Assembly: GCA_964586055.1 (NCBI GenBank)
Contig: CAZPFX010000006.1
Span: 1 to 48,280 of the forward strand
DNA length: 48,280 nucleotides
Reading direction: 5' to 3'
DNA from: UM-FILTER-42-14 sp964586055
Lineage (GTDB): Bacteria; Patescibacteriota; Microgenomatia; UBA1400; PJMF01
The notes under the pieces were generated by a model that did not search any database, was not told the DNA's origin, and saw nothing but the letters and a program-made list of their open reading frames with translations. Positions 31,672 through 41,014 of the stretch are shown here, in pieces. Every line of letters begins with the position of its first letter. Position 1 is the stretch's first letter. The position numbers and the translations under genes are program-made.

Positions 31672-32238
31672 TTATCTACTTGTTCCTAGGTGCAGAACAA
31701 CAATGCAGGTGTTGTCGGTATATTTGTCGTATGAGTTGCAGTCTATTGCTAACCCCATATCTCTATAATCGTCTTCAAGAAGTTGAGCATCATGCATCGG
31801 ACTTTCTTGCCACTTCTTAAGGGTTTCCCAGGCAGAAGTTGTTCCAAAGGCTAGATTTTCTCCTGCCCTGGCGTAAGTATACCCAGCCTTAGTAAAAAAT
31901 TGCCAGGGAGCTTGGTTGTCCTGATTTTGATGTCGCCAGTATTTCTTTGCGACCATATCCGAAAGTTTATACTTAGCGCTGATTTCTAGCGACTGGTGCG
32001 CCTTCAGCACGGTCTTTCCCTGCTCTCTTCTATAGCCATTTATCAGACCATAGAGTTTGTCAGCTTCTATTTCTCGGGTGGTTTTAGTCCCAAGAACCTG
32101 GGTGTTTTCAGGTTTCGGGGTTGGAGTCGTTAGCTGAGGTTGTTTTGATTGTTTTGAAACTAACATTGAGGATACGGTAACGCCTCCCGTTACTACAGCA
32201 ATGAAACCAGCAACAGCTATAACTTTATAATCAATCAT
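31672..32238 (-). CDS. CAP (SCP/PR1-like) domain secreted protein
   Basis: A 188-residue protein with an N-terminal membrane anchor or signal (about 6-28), a Pro/Thr-rich linker (PQLTTPTPKPENTQ) and a CAP domain (about 57-188): LINGYRREQGK, the first active-site-like His in YWRHQNQ, then AGENLAF and KWQESPMHDAQLL with the second His. Bacterial CAP proteins are extracellular and often of unknown activity. A TGCTACACT extended -10 lies eight bases before the ATG, so it is probably leaderless. It converges with the TM-helix gene, two bases apart. Confidence 0.88.
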   Translation of the reverse strand: MIDYKVIAVAGFIAVVTGGVTVSSMLVSKQSKQPQLTTPTPKPENTQVLGTKTTREIEADKLYGLINGYRREQGKTVLKAHQSLEISAKYKLSDMVAKKYWRHQNQDNQAPWQFFTKAGYTYARAGENLAFGTTSAWETLKKWQESPMHDAQLLEDDYRDMGLAIDCNSYDKYTDNTCIVVLHLGTSR

Positions 32239-32246
32239 TCTTTATA

Positions 32247-32255
32247 AGTGTAGCA
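32247..32255 (-). promoter_or_regulatory. Extended -10 for the CAP protein
   Basis: TGC-TACACT on the minus strand, identical to the box before the PEGA lipoprotein gene at 41913. Confidence 0.5.
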
Positions 32256-32260
32256 CTTAC

Positions 32261-33772
32261 CTAGATCTCTGCTCGATACTGAAGAGCTTCGGTAATGTGT
32301 TTAGATTCAATGATTTTAGAACCTTCTAAGTCGGCAATTGTCTGAGCAACTTTAAGAGTTTTGAAGTAACCCCGGGCTGATAACCTCAATCTTTCAGCGG
32401 CCTTGGTCAAAATATCTCTCCCCTCGCTTGTCGCGAGGCACATTTTTCTGGCTGAAGTCCCGTCAAGATCTCCATTTGTTCTAAAATTAGTGCCGCCTAG
32501 TCGTTCTGACTGCAACTGCCTTGCTTCGAGAATTGAATTTCTGACTAGTTCTACTGAATTATCATTGTTTAGAATTCCGTTGGCCAGTGTTCTAGTTTTG
32601 ACTGCCTCGACCCTAACGTGAAGGTCGATTCTATCTAGGAGAGGGCCAGAAAGTTTTCTGGTGTATCTTTGTCTAACGGGAGGGGTGCATGTACAGGGTT
32701 TGTGAGTACCCCAAAATCCACACGGACAAGGATTTGAGGCAGCTATGAGGGCAAAATTAGCAGGGTAAGTAGCGGTACCAACTGCCCTGGTTATTGTGAC
32801 TTCTCCTGACTCTAGAGGTTGGCGCAAAGATTCTAGCGCAGAGCGGGAAAATTCCGGCAATTCGTCAAGAAAGAGAATGCCAGTGTGGGCCAAAGAGATT
32901 TCTCCAGGTAATAAATTTGAACCACCGCCAATTAGCCCTACTGTAGAAGTGGAGTGGTGCGGAGATCTAAATGGTCTTTCTGAAATAATTTTATTGTTTA
33001 TGAGTCCAGCCACAGAATGAATCTGGGTGGCAGCTATTGCCTCTGTTTCTGATAGCGGCGGCTGCAGTTCTGCAGCCGCCTTAGCAAGCATACTTTTTCC
33101 AGTACCTGGAGGTCCAACCAGGTGGATGTTGTGCCCACCTGCGATTGCAATAGTGAGAGCTCTTTTGGCCTGAGTTTGCCCTAAAATTGCCTGCCACTGT
33201 TCGGAACCATTAGTTGTAGCGCTTTCAAGATCGATTCTTTTACTTTTAAGTTTTGGCCAAATCTTGTCTCCCTTCGATAGCTCAATAAACTCAGCCAAAG
33301 AACTGATGGCAACAATTTCAATACCATTTATGAATGAGACTTCTTCTGAATTGGCCACAGGAAGAACAACTCTACTAAATCCGAATTTTTTAGCAGAAAG
33401 TACGAGTGTTAAAGCTCCTCTAATTGGTTTGAGTTGTCCATCTAGTGATAATTCTCCAAAGAAAAGTGTCTTGTCAGTTTCGATATGAATCTCTCCATAC
33501 ATTTTCAGTAGCCCGACAGCAATGGCTAGCTCAAGACCGCTGCCTTTTTTTTGCAGATCAGCTGGGGCAAGATTTACAACCGTTCTTTTTGACCTGATTC
33601 TAATGCCACAATTTGTTAAAGCTGCCGTGACCCTCTCCTTGGCTTCATCTACTGATTTGCTGGGTAACCCAATAAGCACAAAACTGGGAATACCTTGAGT
33701 GGTGTCAACTTCGACCTCAATAAGAACTGGTTGAAGACCAATTAGAGTGGCGCTGAAAACACGTGAGAGCAC
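32261..33772 (-). CDS. comM: YifB/ComM family magnesium-chelatase-like AAA+ ATPase
   Basis: A 503-residue protein. The N-terminal Lon-like fold domain begins LSRVFSATLIGLQPVLIEVE; Walker A is LVGPPGTGKSMLAKAAAEL, Walker B LFLDELPEFSRSALESLRQP, plus SNPCPCGFWGTHKPCTCTP with a cysteine cluster and the C-terminal Mg-chelatase region (RLRLSARGYFKTLKVAQTIA). In competent bacteria ComM is a branch-migration helicase for integrating DNA; comF and pili in this window fit that theme. The start is GTG; a TAAAAT seven bases upstream may be its -10. Confidence 0.93.
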   Translation of the reverse strand: MLSRVFSATLIGLQPVLIEVEVDTTQGIPSFVLIGLPSKSVDEAKERVTAALTNCGIRIRSKRTVVNLAPADLQKKGSGLELAIAVGLLKMYGEIHIETDKTLFFGELSLDGQLKPIRGALTLVLSAKKFGFSRVVLPVANSEEVSFINGIEIVAISSLAEFIELSKGDKIWPKLKSKRIDLESATTNGSEQWQAILGQTQAKRALTIAIAGGHNIHLVGPPGTGKSMLAKAAAELQPPLSETEAIAATQIHSVAGLINNKIISERPFRSPHHSTSTVGLIGGGSNLLPGEISLAHTGILFLDELPEFSRSALESLRQPLESGEVTITRAVGTATYPANFALIAASNPCPCGFWGTHKPCTCTPPVRQRYTRKLSGPLLDRIDLHVRVEAVKTRTLANGILNNDNSVELVRNSILEARQLQSERLGGTNFRTNGDLDGTSARKMCLATSEGRDILTKAAERLRLSARGYFKTLKVAQTIADLEGSKIIESKHITEALQYRAEI

Positions 33773-33815
33773 AGTCTCTATTTTAGAAGCTCAAGCTTAC
33801 ATGAAGCGTAGGGCG

Positions 33816-34865
33816 TTACGTATTCAAGACTTGCTCGACCAAGCGATTGCAGTAACCGAACTCGTTGTCATACCAACTAATGACTTTTACTAGAGTCCCT
33901 CCGACGACATAAGTTAGGTCGAGATCAACAATCGAAGACTCTCTGCGACCAACGATGTCTGATGATACTAAGGGCTCATCAGTTGTAGCTAGAACTCCGC
34001 GCCACCTGTCGGTTTGACTTGCCTGTCTGAAAACTTCATTGACCTCGTCTTTGGTCGTGGCTTTCTCTACTAAGAAGGTGATGTCGGACAGAGAGCCTAC
34101 CGGAGTTGGAACTCGAACTGCTAGACCGTCAAAAAGGCCAGCAAGTTCTGGAATAATTTCCGTAGTAGCGACTGCAGCACCCGTTGTTGTCGGAATTATA
34201 TTCGAAGCGGCGGTTCTGGCTCTGCGAAGATCCTTATGAGAGTTGTCCTGAGTATTTTGATCGTCTGTGTAGGAGTGGATGGTAGTCAGGAGTGCTTGTT
34301 TGACAACAAATCTATCATGCATGATTTGTGCAATTGGAGCAACACAGTTAGTGGTACACGAAGCATTGGAGTGAATCTTCTGCTCAGTGTTGAATTGATT
34401 TACACCAATGACACTAGTGCCGATGTTACCGCCTTTTCCAGGGGCTGAAATGACAACGGATTTTGCGCCACCAGCTATGTGGGCCATGGCTTTTTCTTCT
34501 GATGTAAAAACGCCAGTCGACTCGATGACGGTGTGAACGTCGTTAGCTCCCCAGGGAATCTTTTCTGGATTTCTTTGAGCTGTAACAATTATTTTTCGAC
34601 CACCAATAGTCAAAGTTCCGAGTGTCGGATCTTCATCACTAGTCTCCTTATTTGATTGATGAACTTCGATATCAATTTGTTCAGTGAATTGACCGTAGTT
34701 AGAATCGTACTTGATTAGGTGTACCCAGTCGGCGAGAGGTATTGAGCCAGAAGTATTGATGACTTTTAAATCCATCTCTTGGCGATGATAGAGCCACCAA
34801 ACGCGAAACGCGGTTCTTCCAATGCGGCCGAAACCGTTAATACCGAATGTTTTTTGGGCAGACAT
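33816..34865 (-). CDS. gap: Glyceraldehyde-3-phosphate dehydrogenase
   Basis: A 349-residue glycolytic enzyme. NAD-binding start FGINGFGRIGRTAFR (about 6-20); catalytic cysteine in HSNASCTTNCVAPI; then HSYTDDQNTQD, RRARTAASNIIPTTTGAA and the C-terminal SWYDNEFGYCNRL. Slightly longer than usual (about 335) owing to an insertion around EVHQSNKETSDEDP. An AAGGAGAG ribosome binding site precedes the ATG. It follows pyrH by nine bases, so it is likely co-transcribed with femX-like and pyrH. Confidence 0.97.
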   Translation of the reverse strand: MSAQKTFGINGFGRIGRTAFRVWWLYHRQEMDLKVINTSGSIPLADWVHLIKYDSNYGQFTEQIDIEVHQSNKETSDEDPTLGTLTIGGRKIIVTAQRNPEKIPWGANDVHTVIESTGVFTSEEKAMAHIAGGAKSVVISAPGKGGNIGTSVIGVNQFNTEQKIHSNASCTTNCVAPIAQIMHDRFVVKQALLTTIHSYTDDQNTQDNSHKDLRRARTAASNIIPTTTGAAVATTEIIPELAGLFDGLAVRVPTPVGSLSDITFLVEKATTKDEVNEVFRQASQTDRWRGVLATTDEPLVSSDIVGRRESSIVDLDLTYVVGGTLVKVISWYDNEFGYCNRLVEQVLNT

Positions 34866-34874
34866 AATCTCTCC

Positions 34875-35618
34875 TTATTCTGAAAATTCTGTTTTTACGT
34901 CATTGCTAACAAAGGTGCCGATGTCTTCGCCGTCGACTGCTTTGACAAGGTTGTGTTGTTTGAAAAGTTCAAAAACCATGATTGGCATATCATTTTCTTT
35001 TGCCATTGCTAATGCCGCTGTATCCATGACATCGATGCCATCCTTCATAATTACTTCATTGAAGTTCATTGTCTTATATCTTTTTGCCGAAGGATCCTTC
35101 ACTGGGTCGCTTTCGTAGATACCGTCGACTTTGGTAGCCTTCATGAGTACGTCACATTTAAGTTCGAGCGCATGAAGTGCTGCTCCGGTGTCTGTAGTGA
35201 CATAAGGTACGCCCGTGCCTGCAGCGAGAATTACAACTCTACCCTTTTCCATGTGGCGAATAGATTTTCTTCTAATAAAACTCTCAGCTACCGCGGGCAT
35301 CTGTAAGGCAGATTGGACTCTACAAGGAACCCCAGCTTTTTCCAGCGCATCTTGGAGAGCTAGGGCGTTCATAACTGTGGCAAGCATGCCCATGTAGTCA
35401 GCTGTCGCCCTCTCGATACCGTTCTTGGAGCCAGCGATTCCTCTGAAGATATTACCGCCACCAATGACGATAGCAATCTGGACATGTTTTATGTAGACCT
35501 CTTTTATCTGCTCTGCGACGTTCATCGCTGAGACGGGGTCTATGCCATAAGGTCGATCACCAATTAGGGATTCTCCACCCACCTTGAGTAAAATCCTCTT
35601 AAAACGCGTCGCAGACAT
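34875..35618 (-). CDS. pyrH: Uridylate kinase
   Basis: A 247-residue UMP kinase of the amino-acid kinase fold, making UDP from UMP and ATP. Seen are ILLKVGGESLIGDRPYG (about 9-25), IVIGGGNIFRGIAGSK, TADYMGMLATVMNALALQ and AAGTGVPYVTTDTGAALHALEL. Length is typical. An AGAAAGG ribosome binding site is present. It sits between the FemX-like gene and gap, not with tsf and frr as in many bacteria. Confidence 0.96.
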   Translation of the reverse strand: MSATRFKRILLKVGGESLIGDRPYGIDPVSAMNVAEQIKEVYIKHVQIAIVIGGGNIFRGIAGSKNGIERATADYMGMLATVMNALALQDALEKAGVPCRVQSALQMPAVAESFIRRKSIRHMEKGRVVILAAGTGVPYVTTDTGAALHALELKCDVLMKATKVDGIYESDPVKDPSAKRYKTMNFNEVIMKDGIDVMDTAALAMAKENDMPIMVFELFKQHNLVKAVDGEDIGTFVSNDVKTEFSE

Positions 35619-35631
35619 ATGGCCTTTCTTT

Positions 35632-36663
35632 TTATATTCCTATTTTTGCTTTAATTCTTAATAACTTCCATCTGATGTTATCACCCGTTCGAAAGATTTT
35701 ATACCAGAAGGGATCAATAATGAGATCGTAAGTTCCGACAAACTCGACCAAGGTGCCGCCATATCCTTTTTTAAAACGATGAAAACCAAACCAAGGATGT
35801 TTTTTATCAGGTTCAGGGCCAAGAGAGCCCCAAAGGTCAAAAGATTTACAGCCTGCAGATTTTCCAAAAAGAATCATCTCCCAAAGCATTAAATTGCTCG
35901 CCATGACATCTCTGTGGATACTTCTAGAAGCTCCGTATGGGTAGTAGAGTACATTATTCTGAACAAACATGATCCATGAGGCAAGAGTTTTGCCTTCGTA
36001 GACTGCTGCAAAAATCCGAATCATTCCTGAGTCTTTAAGAGCAGTCCACATTTTGGAGAAGTAAGTTGGGGAGTGAGCATAGAAGCCCTGGCGCTTAGTT
36101 GTCTCAGCTAAAATTTCAAGATACTCTTCCATGCCAGCTTCAGAAGTTCTTTCTTCGATCTTGACGCCTTTTTTTGAGGCAACATTAACGTTATATCTAG
36201 TTTTACTTGAAAGATTGGCAAAAAGTTCATCATCTGTTTTGGTGAGATCAATGTTGAAAGAGTATTTTGTAAAGAGGGATCTGCCAGGCACAGCTCCATT
36301 TTTTTTCAAGAACTCAGCAATTTTCCAGTGTGCGCTTTTATCAGTAACGGGTTGTGCCACATTAGGCTCGAGTTTTATAGCGACTGCACCGTGTTCTTTA
36401 GCAATTTGTTGTAAGCTGCTGAGTTGGAGATCATCTGGTAGGTAGCTTTTTGGTAGATAGCCAATAGTTCTATTAATAAAAGGAATTGTGTGAAAACTCA
36501 CCTGAAACGCGCGCTGAAGTTTGCCGTTTTCGAATAGACCAATTCGTTCAATTTCTACGCCAGTGTTTTTGCGGAAGTCACCCCACTCCCAAGTTTGTAG
36601 GGGGTGCTCAATAACTTTATTGTAAATCTCTCGTTCATCTTGTCTGAGTTTACGTAAAAGCAT
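35632..36663 (-). CDS. FemAB/FemX-like peptidyltransferase
   Basis: A 343-residue member of the aminoacyl-tRNA-dependent peptidoglycan interpeptide-bridge family (two GNAT-like domains). Seen are LQTWEWGDFRKNTG near the N-terminus, SSKTRYNVNVASKKGVKIEE, and in the second half YPYGASRSIHRDVMASNLM followed by FDLWGSLGPEPDKKHPWFGF and KKGYGGTLVEFVGTYDL. It probably adds the first bridge amino acid to lipid II in the cytoplasm. The ATG at 36663 is preferred because a TATAAT box overlaps the longer start at 36675. Confidence 0.9.
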   Translation of the reverse strand: MLLRKLRQDEREIYNKVIEHPLQTWEWGDFRKNTGVEIERIGLFENGKLQRAFQVSFHTIPFINRTIGYLPKSYLPDDLQLSSLQQIAKEHGAVAIKLEPNVAQPVTDKSAHWKIAEFLKKNGAVPGRSLFTKYSFNIDLTKTDDELFANLSSKTRYNVNVASKKGVKIEERTSEAGMEEYLEILAETTKRQGFYAHSPTYFSKMWTALKDSGMIRIFAAVYEGKTLASWIMFVQNNVLYYPYGASRSIHRDVMASNLMLWEMILFGKSAGCKSFDLWGSLGPEPDKKHPWFGFHRFKKGYGGTLVEFVGTYDLIIDPFWYKIFRTGDNIRWKLLRIKAKIGI

Positions 36664-36673
36664 AGCGGAGTCC

Positions 36674-36679
36674 ATTATA
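36674..36679 (-). promoter_or_regulatory. -10 box for the FemX-like gene
   Basis: TATAAT ten bases before the ATG at 36663; no -35 match. Predicts at most a few untranslated bases. Confidence 0.45.
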
Positions 36680-36695
36680 AAGGCTTACTGATTCG

Positions 36696-38630
36696 TTAGC
36701 TATCTATGAATGTGTCGATAGAAAGCTTGCCACTTAGAACATCTTCAAGCATATCGTCGTCAACTATGAGCGTTCTTTTTGTGCTGTAAGGTTTTGAATT
36801 CATAAAGGGTTGGAGGGTGTACTCGCCTGGCTCCTCAATGCTTTCAACAAGTTCCTGAGGAATATCTCTCAAAAAACGGCTAGGAAGCTTATTACTTCTG
36901 CTTCCAAATAAATATCTCGACATAGCTAGAGTCAGGTATAGTTTCTCTTTAGCTCTCGTCATGCCAACGTAGCAGAGTCGTCTTTCTTCCTCTAATTGAT
37001 CTGGATCTAGCAAGGAGCGACTATGCGGTAGTAGCTCTTCCTCTAAACCGACTAGAAAGACAACTTTAAATTCTAAGCCCTTAGCTCCATGGAGACTTAG
37101 AAGGTTAACTCCTCGGTTAGTTTTTTTGCCAGTCGAGTCAGCAAATTGATTATCTTGGACTAGGGAAATGTTTTCTAAAAACTGCGTCAGTGAAGTAAAT
37201 TGAGAGGCAACATTTAGAAGTTCTTGGATATTTTCTAGTCGGCTTCTATCTTCTTCGATTTCAGGATTGTATTTTTTTAGATACTCAGACACTTCAAGAA
37301 TCTTTCTGATAACGTTGCCTGGATGATCCGTTGTCTGAAGTTTTTCAATCATATCTCGATTGGCTTCTACTTTCTCCAATCGTCTTTTTCCGAGCTTAGT
37401 TGACCTAGATCTTCCAACGGTATCATCGGGATTAGCAATAATTCGCGTGTATGAGAGCACATCTTTGATTTCTTTTCGATCATAAAACTTTGTGCCACCA
37501 ATGAGTTGGTATGGGAGTCCTGCGTTTAGAAGAGCTTCTTCAAATAGTCGCGACTGAGCATTAGTGCGATAAAGAATGGCGATGTCGTTTAGCTCGTTTG
37601 TCTTTTGAATTGAATCTATGCATCTTAAAACATAGGCGGCTTCTTGTTCGCCAGTTTGGGCTGTGTACTTTGTTATTTTTGTCTGGTCGGTGTTTTCAGT
37701 CCAAAGTGTCAAGATTGGATGCTGAGTATTCTTTGAGACAATATTTGTTGCTGCATCAAGAATCACTTGTGTTGAGCGATAGTTTTGTTCTAAGCGATAC
37801 TCTTTGCAATCAGGATAATCTGTTTTGAGAGCCAGCATGTTTCTATAATCAGCCCCTCTCCAAGAATAAATACTCTGCGAGAAATCTCCCACGACGAACA
37901 AATTGTTCTGAGGATGAGTGAGAAGTTTTGAGAGCTCGTATTGTGCCGCATTGGTATCCTGATACTCATCAATGAGCACGTGTTTAATTCGTTGTTGCCA
38001 ACTTGTTCTGACTGCCTCGTCAGTTCTTAGGAGCTCTACTGCTTTTAACAATAAATCGTCAAAATCAAGAGCGCGGGCTTTTTTTAGTTCTAATTCATAC
38101 TCTCTATAGATATTGGCAGCAAATTGTTGGAATTGGCTGACTGCTTTTCTTTCAAAATCAGAGGGAGACTCAAGCTCATTTTTAGCTTTTGAAATTGACG
38201 CTTTTACCGATTGTGGATTAGTGGCATTTGTATCGTAGCCATGCTTTTTGTATATATTCTTAATAAGTGTGAGTTGGTCGTTGGCATCATAAATGGTAAA
38301 GGAGGGATGAATGCCGATTGATTTGCCATGAAAGCGAAGCAACTTGGCGCAAATGCTGTGGAAAGTTCCACAAAGGGGCAAGTTTAAGCCAGTCAGACTC
38401 TCAATTCTTTCACGAATTTCGTGAGCCGCCTTATTTGTAAAGGTTACAATTAACAAATTTTCAGGATATATTTCATCACCTTTTTCAAGGAGCCAGGCTG
38501 CGCGGTAGGTTAAGGCTGTCGTTTTTCCGGAACCTGCACCGGCTAGTACAATCGCTGGTCCGTCGGTGTGTACGACAGCTTCTTTCTGTGCAGCGTTGAG
38601 TTTTTCTAGTGACAAGGACACGGCCATCAT
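36696..38630 (-). CDS. pcrA: UvrD/PcrA family DNA helicase
   Basis: A superfamily 1A 3'-5' helicase of about 644 residues used in repair and replication restart. Motifs: Q-motif LNAAQKEAV, Walker A LAGAGSGKTTALTYRAAWLL, VTFTNKAAHEIRERI, GTFHSICAKLLR, LIDEYQDTNAAQYEL, VGDFSQSIYSWRGAD, LEQNYRST, and SLHGAKGLEFKVVFLVG. It is somewhat shorter than PcrA (about 720), with a short C-terminus. The start is taken at MMAVSLSLEK; a longer frame reaches 38705 but overlaps the divergent tpiA promoter. Confidence 0.95.
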   Translation of the reverse strand: MMAVSLSLEKLNAAQKEAVVHTDGPAIVLAGAGSGKTTALTYRAAWLLEKGDEIYPENLLIVTFTNKAAHEIRERIESLTGLNLPLCGTFHSICAKLLRFHGKSIGIHPSFTIYDANDQLTLIKNIYKKHGYDTNATNPQSVKASISKAKNELESPSDFERKAVSQFQQFAANIYREYELELKKARALDFDDLLLKAVELLRTDEAVRTSWQQRIKHVLIDEYQDTNAAQYELSKLLTHPQNNLFVVGDFSQSIYSWRGADYRNMLALKTDYPDCKEYRLEQNYRSTQVILDAATNIVSKNTQHPILTLWTENTDQTKITKYTAQTGEQEAAYVLRCIDSIQKTNELNDIAILYRTNAQSRLFEEALLNAGLPYQLIGGTKFYDRKEIKDVLSYTRIIANPDDTVGRSRSTKLGKRRLEKVEANRDMIEKLQTTDHPGNVIRKILEVSEYLKKYNPEIEEDRSRLENIQELLNVASQFTSLTQFLENISLVQDNQFADSTGKKTNRGVNLLSLHGAKGLEFKVVFLVGLEEELLPHSRSLLDPDQLEEERRLCYVGMTRAKEKLYLTLAMSRYLFGSRSNKLPSRFLRDIPQELVESIEEPGEYTLQPFMNSKPYSTKRTLIVDDDMLEDVLSGKLSIDTFIDS

Positions 38631-38652
38631 CCTAACATGTAGAGATTGCCAG

Positions 38653-38661
38653 TGGTATAGT
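38653..38661 (+). promoter_or_regulatory. Extended -10 for tpiA
   Basis: TGG-TATAGT, six bases before the ATG at 38668, predicting a leaderless message. Confidence 0.55.
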
Positions 38662-38667
38662 GTTTCT

Positions 38668-39351
38668 ATGAACAGATTTATCATTGCCAACCTAAAATCA
38701 AACAAAACTCGCGACTCGCTCAGAGCGTGGTTTGATGATCTGGGAGAGCTATCAATTAACTCCTTAGAAAAAGTAATCGTGGCAGTCCCCTATCCTCTTT
38801 TAGCCATGGCTCGCGATGAAATTATTCGTCGTGGCCTCCCAATTGAACTAGCCGCTCAAGATGTCAGCCCTTTTCCGATGGGAGCTTACACGGGCGAAGT
38901 TGCTGCAGACCAGTTAAAAGAATTTGGGGTGACATTCTGTATCATAGGTCACTCTGAGCGTCGTCGCTATCTTGGAGAAACGGATGAGTTGGTTTTTAAA
39001 AAAATTGAGATGCTTGGCCTTGCAAGGATTACTCCAATTCTTTGCGTTTCTGAGGAGTCTGTGGAGTCACAGCTGTCCTTATTGACTAATGCAAATGAGA
39101 AACTAATAGTCGCCTATGAGCCAATTGGCTCGATTGGAACAGGCAAAAATCAGTCAGTAGATATTGTTTCTGCTTTTGTCAAAAAAGTCAGGAGCGTGTT
39201 GCCAGACTTATCAGTCATCTATGGTGGCAGCGTTGATGAAATGAATATTAATGAGTATCTAATCGTGACGGATGGGGCTTTGATTGGCACCGCAAGTCTC
39301 GATGCTACTCAGTTTGCTAAGGTGCTGGCTGCTGCTCGAGTCGATGAGTGA
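38668..39351 (+). CDS. tpiA: Triosephosphate isomerase, short form
   Basis: A 227-residue TIM-barrel enzyme, against about 250 normally, with trimmed loops. Active-site lysine lies in IANLKSNKT (canonical NWK has become NLK), the catalytic His in CIIGHSERRRYLGE, the Glu in VAYEPIGSIGTG, and the phosphate loop in YGGSVDE and GALIGTASLD. The upstream reading-frame extension to 38566 is rejected because the TGGTATAGT box lies six bases before this ATG. It converges with the GT-C protein gene (35-base overlap). Confidence 0.95.
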   Translation: MNRFIIANLKSNKTRDSLRAWFDDLGELSINSLEKVIVAVPYPLLAMARDEIIRRGLPIELAAQDVSPFPMGAYTGEVAADQLKEFGVTFCIIGHSERRRYLGETDELVFKKIEMLGLARITPILCVSEESVESQLSLLTNANEKLIVAYEPIGSIGTGKNQSVDIVSAFVKKVRSVLPDLSVIYGGSVDEMNINEYLIVTDGALIGTASLDATQFAKVLAAARVDE

Positions 39352-41014
39352 GATCGAAAAGTGTGTAGTTTTCAGTTTTATAAATAACTTCATAATACTT
39401 CTCAAAATCGGCAATATTTGCGTCCCAGACTCGGATGGCGTTAGGCCCTATTACAGCATTGGTGACTCCATATTTTTCTTGTAAGTTGTTTGATCCAGGG
39501 TCGTGGAAGAAATTTCGCAACTCTTCTTCCTTTGAGTAGTAGTTGTAGCCGTGAGACCACAACCAGCCTCTAAATGTTAAAAATGATTGTCTGCCAGTGA
39601 GGTTGTATAGCCAGTGATTGTGAGGATCTCCAGTAATCCAAACTGATGATGTTGGGGTGTTAATTTTAACCCAATCCGCTAAACCCATTTCTTCAGCTGA
39701 GTATTCTTGATAGCTGTGAGTTGAAAATTGCAAAATTCTAAGGGCGTCAAGTCCTCCAGAAAGAGTCATGCAAATTAATAAAATGGCTGCTGACAATTTT
39801 GAAATGATCTTGATTCGACTTTGATTCCAGAGAGTCGCTATGCCATAGGCAGCGAGTAATGATATTCCAACGGATGACCAGACGATTAATTTTGTATTAT
39901 CCCAAATCCATGGTTGAAATAAGAACAAATTTGGAAGGATAAAGAGCAAAATAAAAGGTGCAAAGATCAGAACTTTACTCCTTTTTTTCTTTGCTAGAAA
40001 TCCCATTGCAAATGCCAACATTCCTACAATTAATGTAGGCCCCCAGTTTTGTGCCCAAAAGCTCAATGGAGAGATTCCCAGATCATTCGCGTACCAGCCA
40101 GGAAACCATTTAATATAACTGAATTTTGATTGGGCGCCCAGAAAAAATACTAGTAAAAGACTTGAAAAGACTGAAACAACTCCACCAATTGACCCCAGTC
40201 TTAATATTGATCGCCACGCGTCTTTGAGTTTCTTTTGTTTTAATATGTGTAGAAGACTCCAAAAAATTAGAATAAAACCTGAGGCAATGAAGCTGTGCGC
40301 ATGTATGAGGGGTAGAAAGCTCAGGCCAATTATCAAGGTTAACATGGTCGCCATTGTGGTCTTTTTCTTATCTGTTAAAAAAGATTTATAAAATATGCTG
40401 AGCAGAAACAACGCAATTGGAAATCCAAAGGTAAAAGATCTTTGAGGTATAACCATACTTTGGATTACGGAGATCCATTGAATCCCAAGCTCGGGCATTC
40501 TGGTGTATTCCCTAGGTAACTGAGTAAGGAATTTAAAAAATGATTCAGCTTTCCATGCATCCACAAAAAAATACAGAAATCCAAGGCCGCCGTTAAATAA
40601 AAAAACCATGCTGGCAAGTTTTGCAATGATATGGGATTTGCTGATCACATAGTAAAAGTAATAAAGACTCACAACACTGAGCAATGAAAAAATAAAACTC
40701 GGGGTGATGAAGGCTTGAAAAAATGGCATCCCAATTCGGATCAGCACTCCAGAAATCCAGTCAGCAATAAATGGGTATTGAAGGGGTTCACCTATAAGAA
40801 GAGGCCCGTTTGCAGGAGAAAGAGTTCGATAGGCGAAAGCTGAGCCCATGGTGTAATGAACAGCCCAGTCTCCCCAAACATTAACATTTTGGGCAAATAT
40901 AGACCCATCTGTTTTTTGCACGACAACGTAAGACCAAAAAATACTAAAAAATAATGTCCAGACAAGAAAAAAAACCCAAGTTGTTGCCGGCAGCGAGAGC
41001 AACTTGTTTCTCAT
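39317..41014 (-). CDS. GT-C-like polytopic membrane protein
   Basis: A 565-residue protein with about 12 hydrophobic segments and a soluble C-terminal part (about 440-565). The first extracytoplasmic loop has NVWGDWAVHYTMGSAFAYR near residues 45-63, an acidic-aromatic motif like that of GT-C glycosyltransferases that use polyprenyl-phosphate sugars. The C-terminus has VWITGDPHNHWLYNLTGRQ, common in such large membrane enzymes. The ATG at 41014 overlaps the TGA of the lipoprotein gene and follows GGAG. Donor and acceptor unknown; it may modify the surface or secreted proteins. Confidence 0.75.
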   Translation of the reverse strand: MRNKLLSLPATTWVFFLVWTLFFSIFWSYVVVQKTDGSIFAQNVNVWGDWAVHYTMGSAFAYRTLSPANGPLLIGEPLQYPFIADWISGVLIRIGMPFFQAFITPSFIFSLLSVVSLYYFYYVISKSHIIAKLASMVFLFNGGLGFLYFFVDAWKAESFFKFLTQLPREYTRMPELGIQWISVIQSMVIPQRSFTFGFPIALFLLSIFYKSFLTDKKKTTMATMLTLIIGLSFLPLIHAHSFIASGFILIFWSLLHILKQKKLKDAWRSILRLGSIGGVVSVFSSLLLVFFLGAQSKFSYIKWFPGWYANDLGISPLSFWAQNWGPTLIVGMLAFAMGFLAKKKRSKVLIFAPFILLFILPNLFLFQPWIWDNTKLIVWSSVGISLLAAYGIATLWNQSRIKIISKLSAAILLICMTLSGGLDALRILQFSTHSYQEYSAEEMGLADWVKINTPTSSVWITGDPHNHWLYNLTGRQSFLTFRGWLWSHGYNYYSKEEELRNFFHDPGSNNLQEKYGVTNAVIGPNAIRVWDANIADFEKYYEVIYKTENYTLFDLTHRLEQQPAP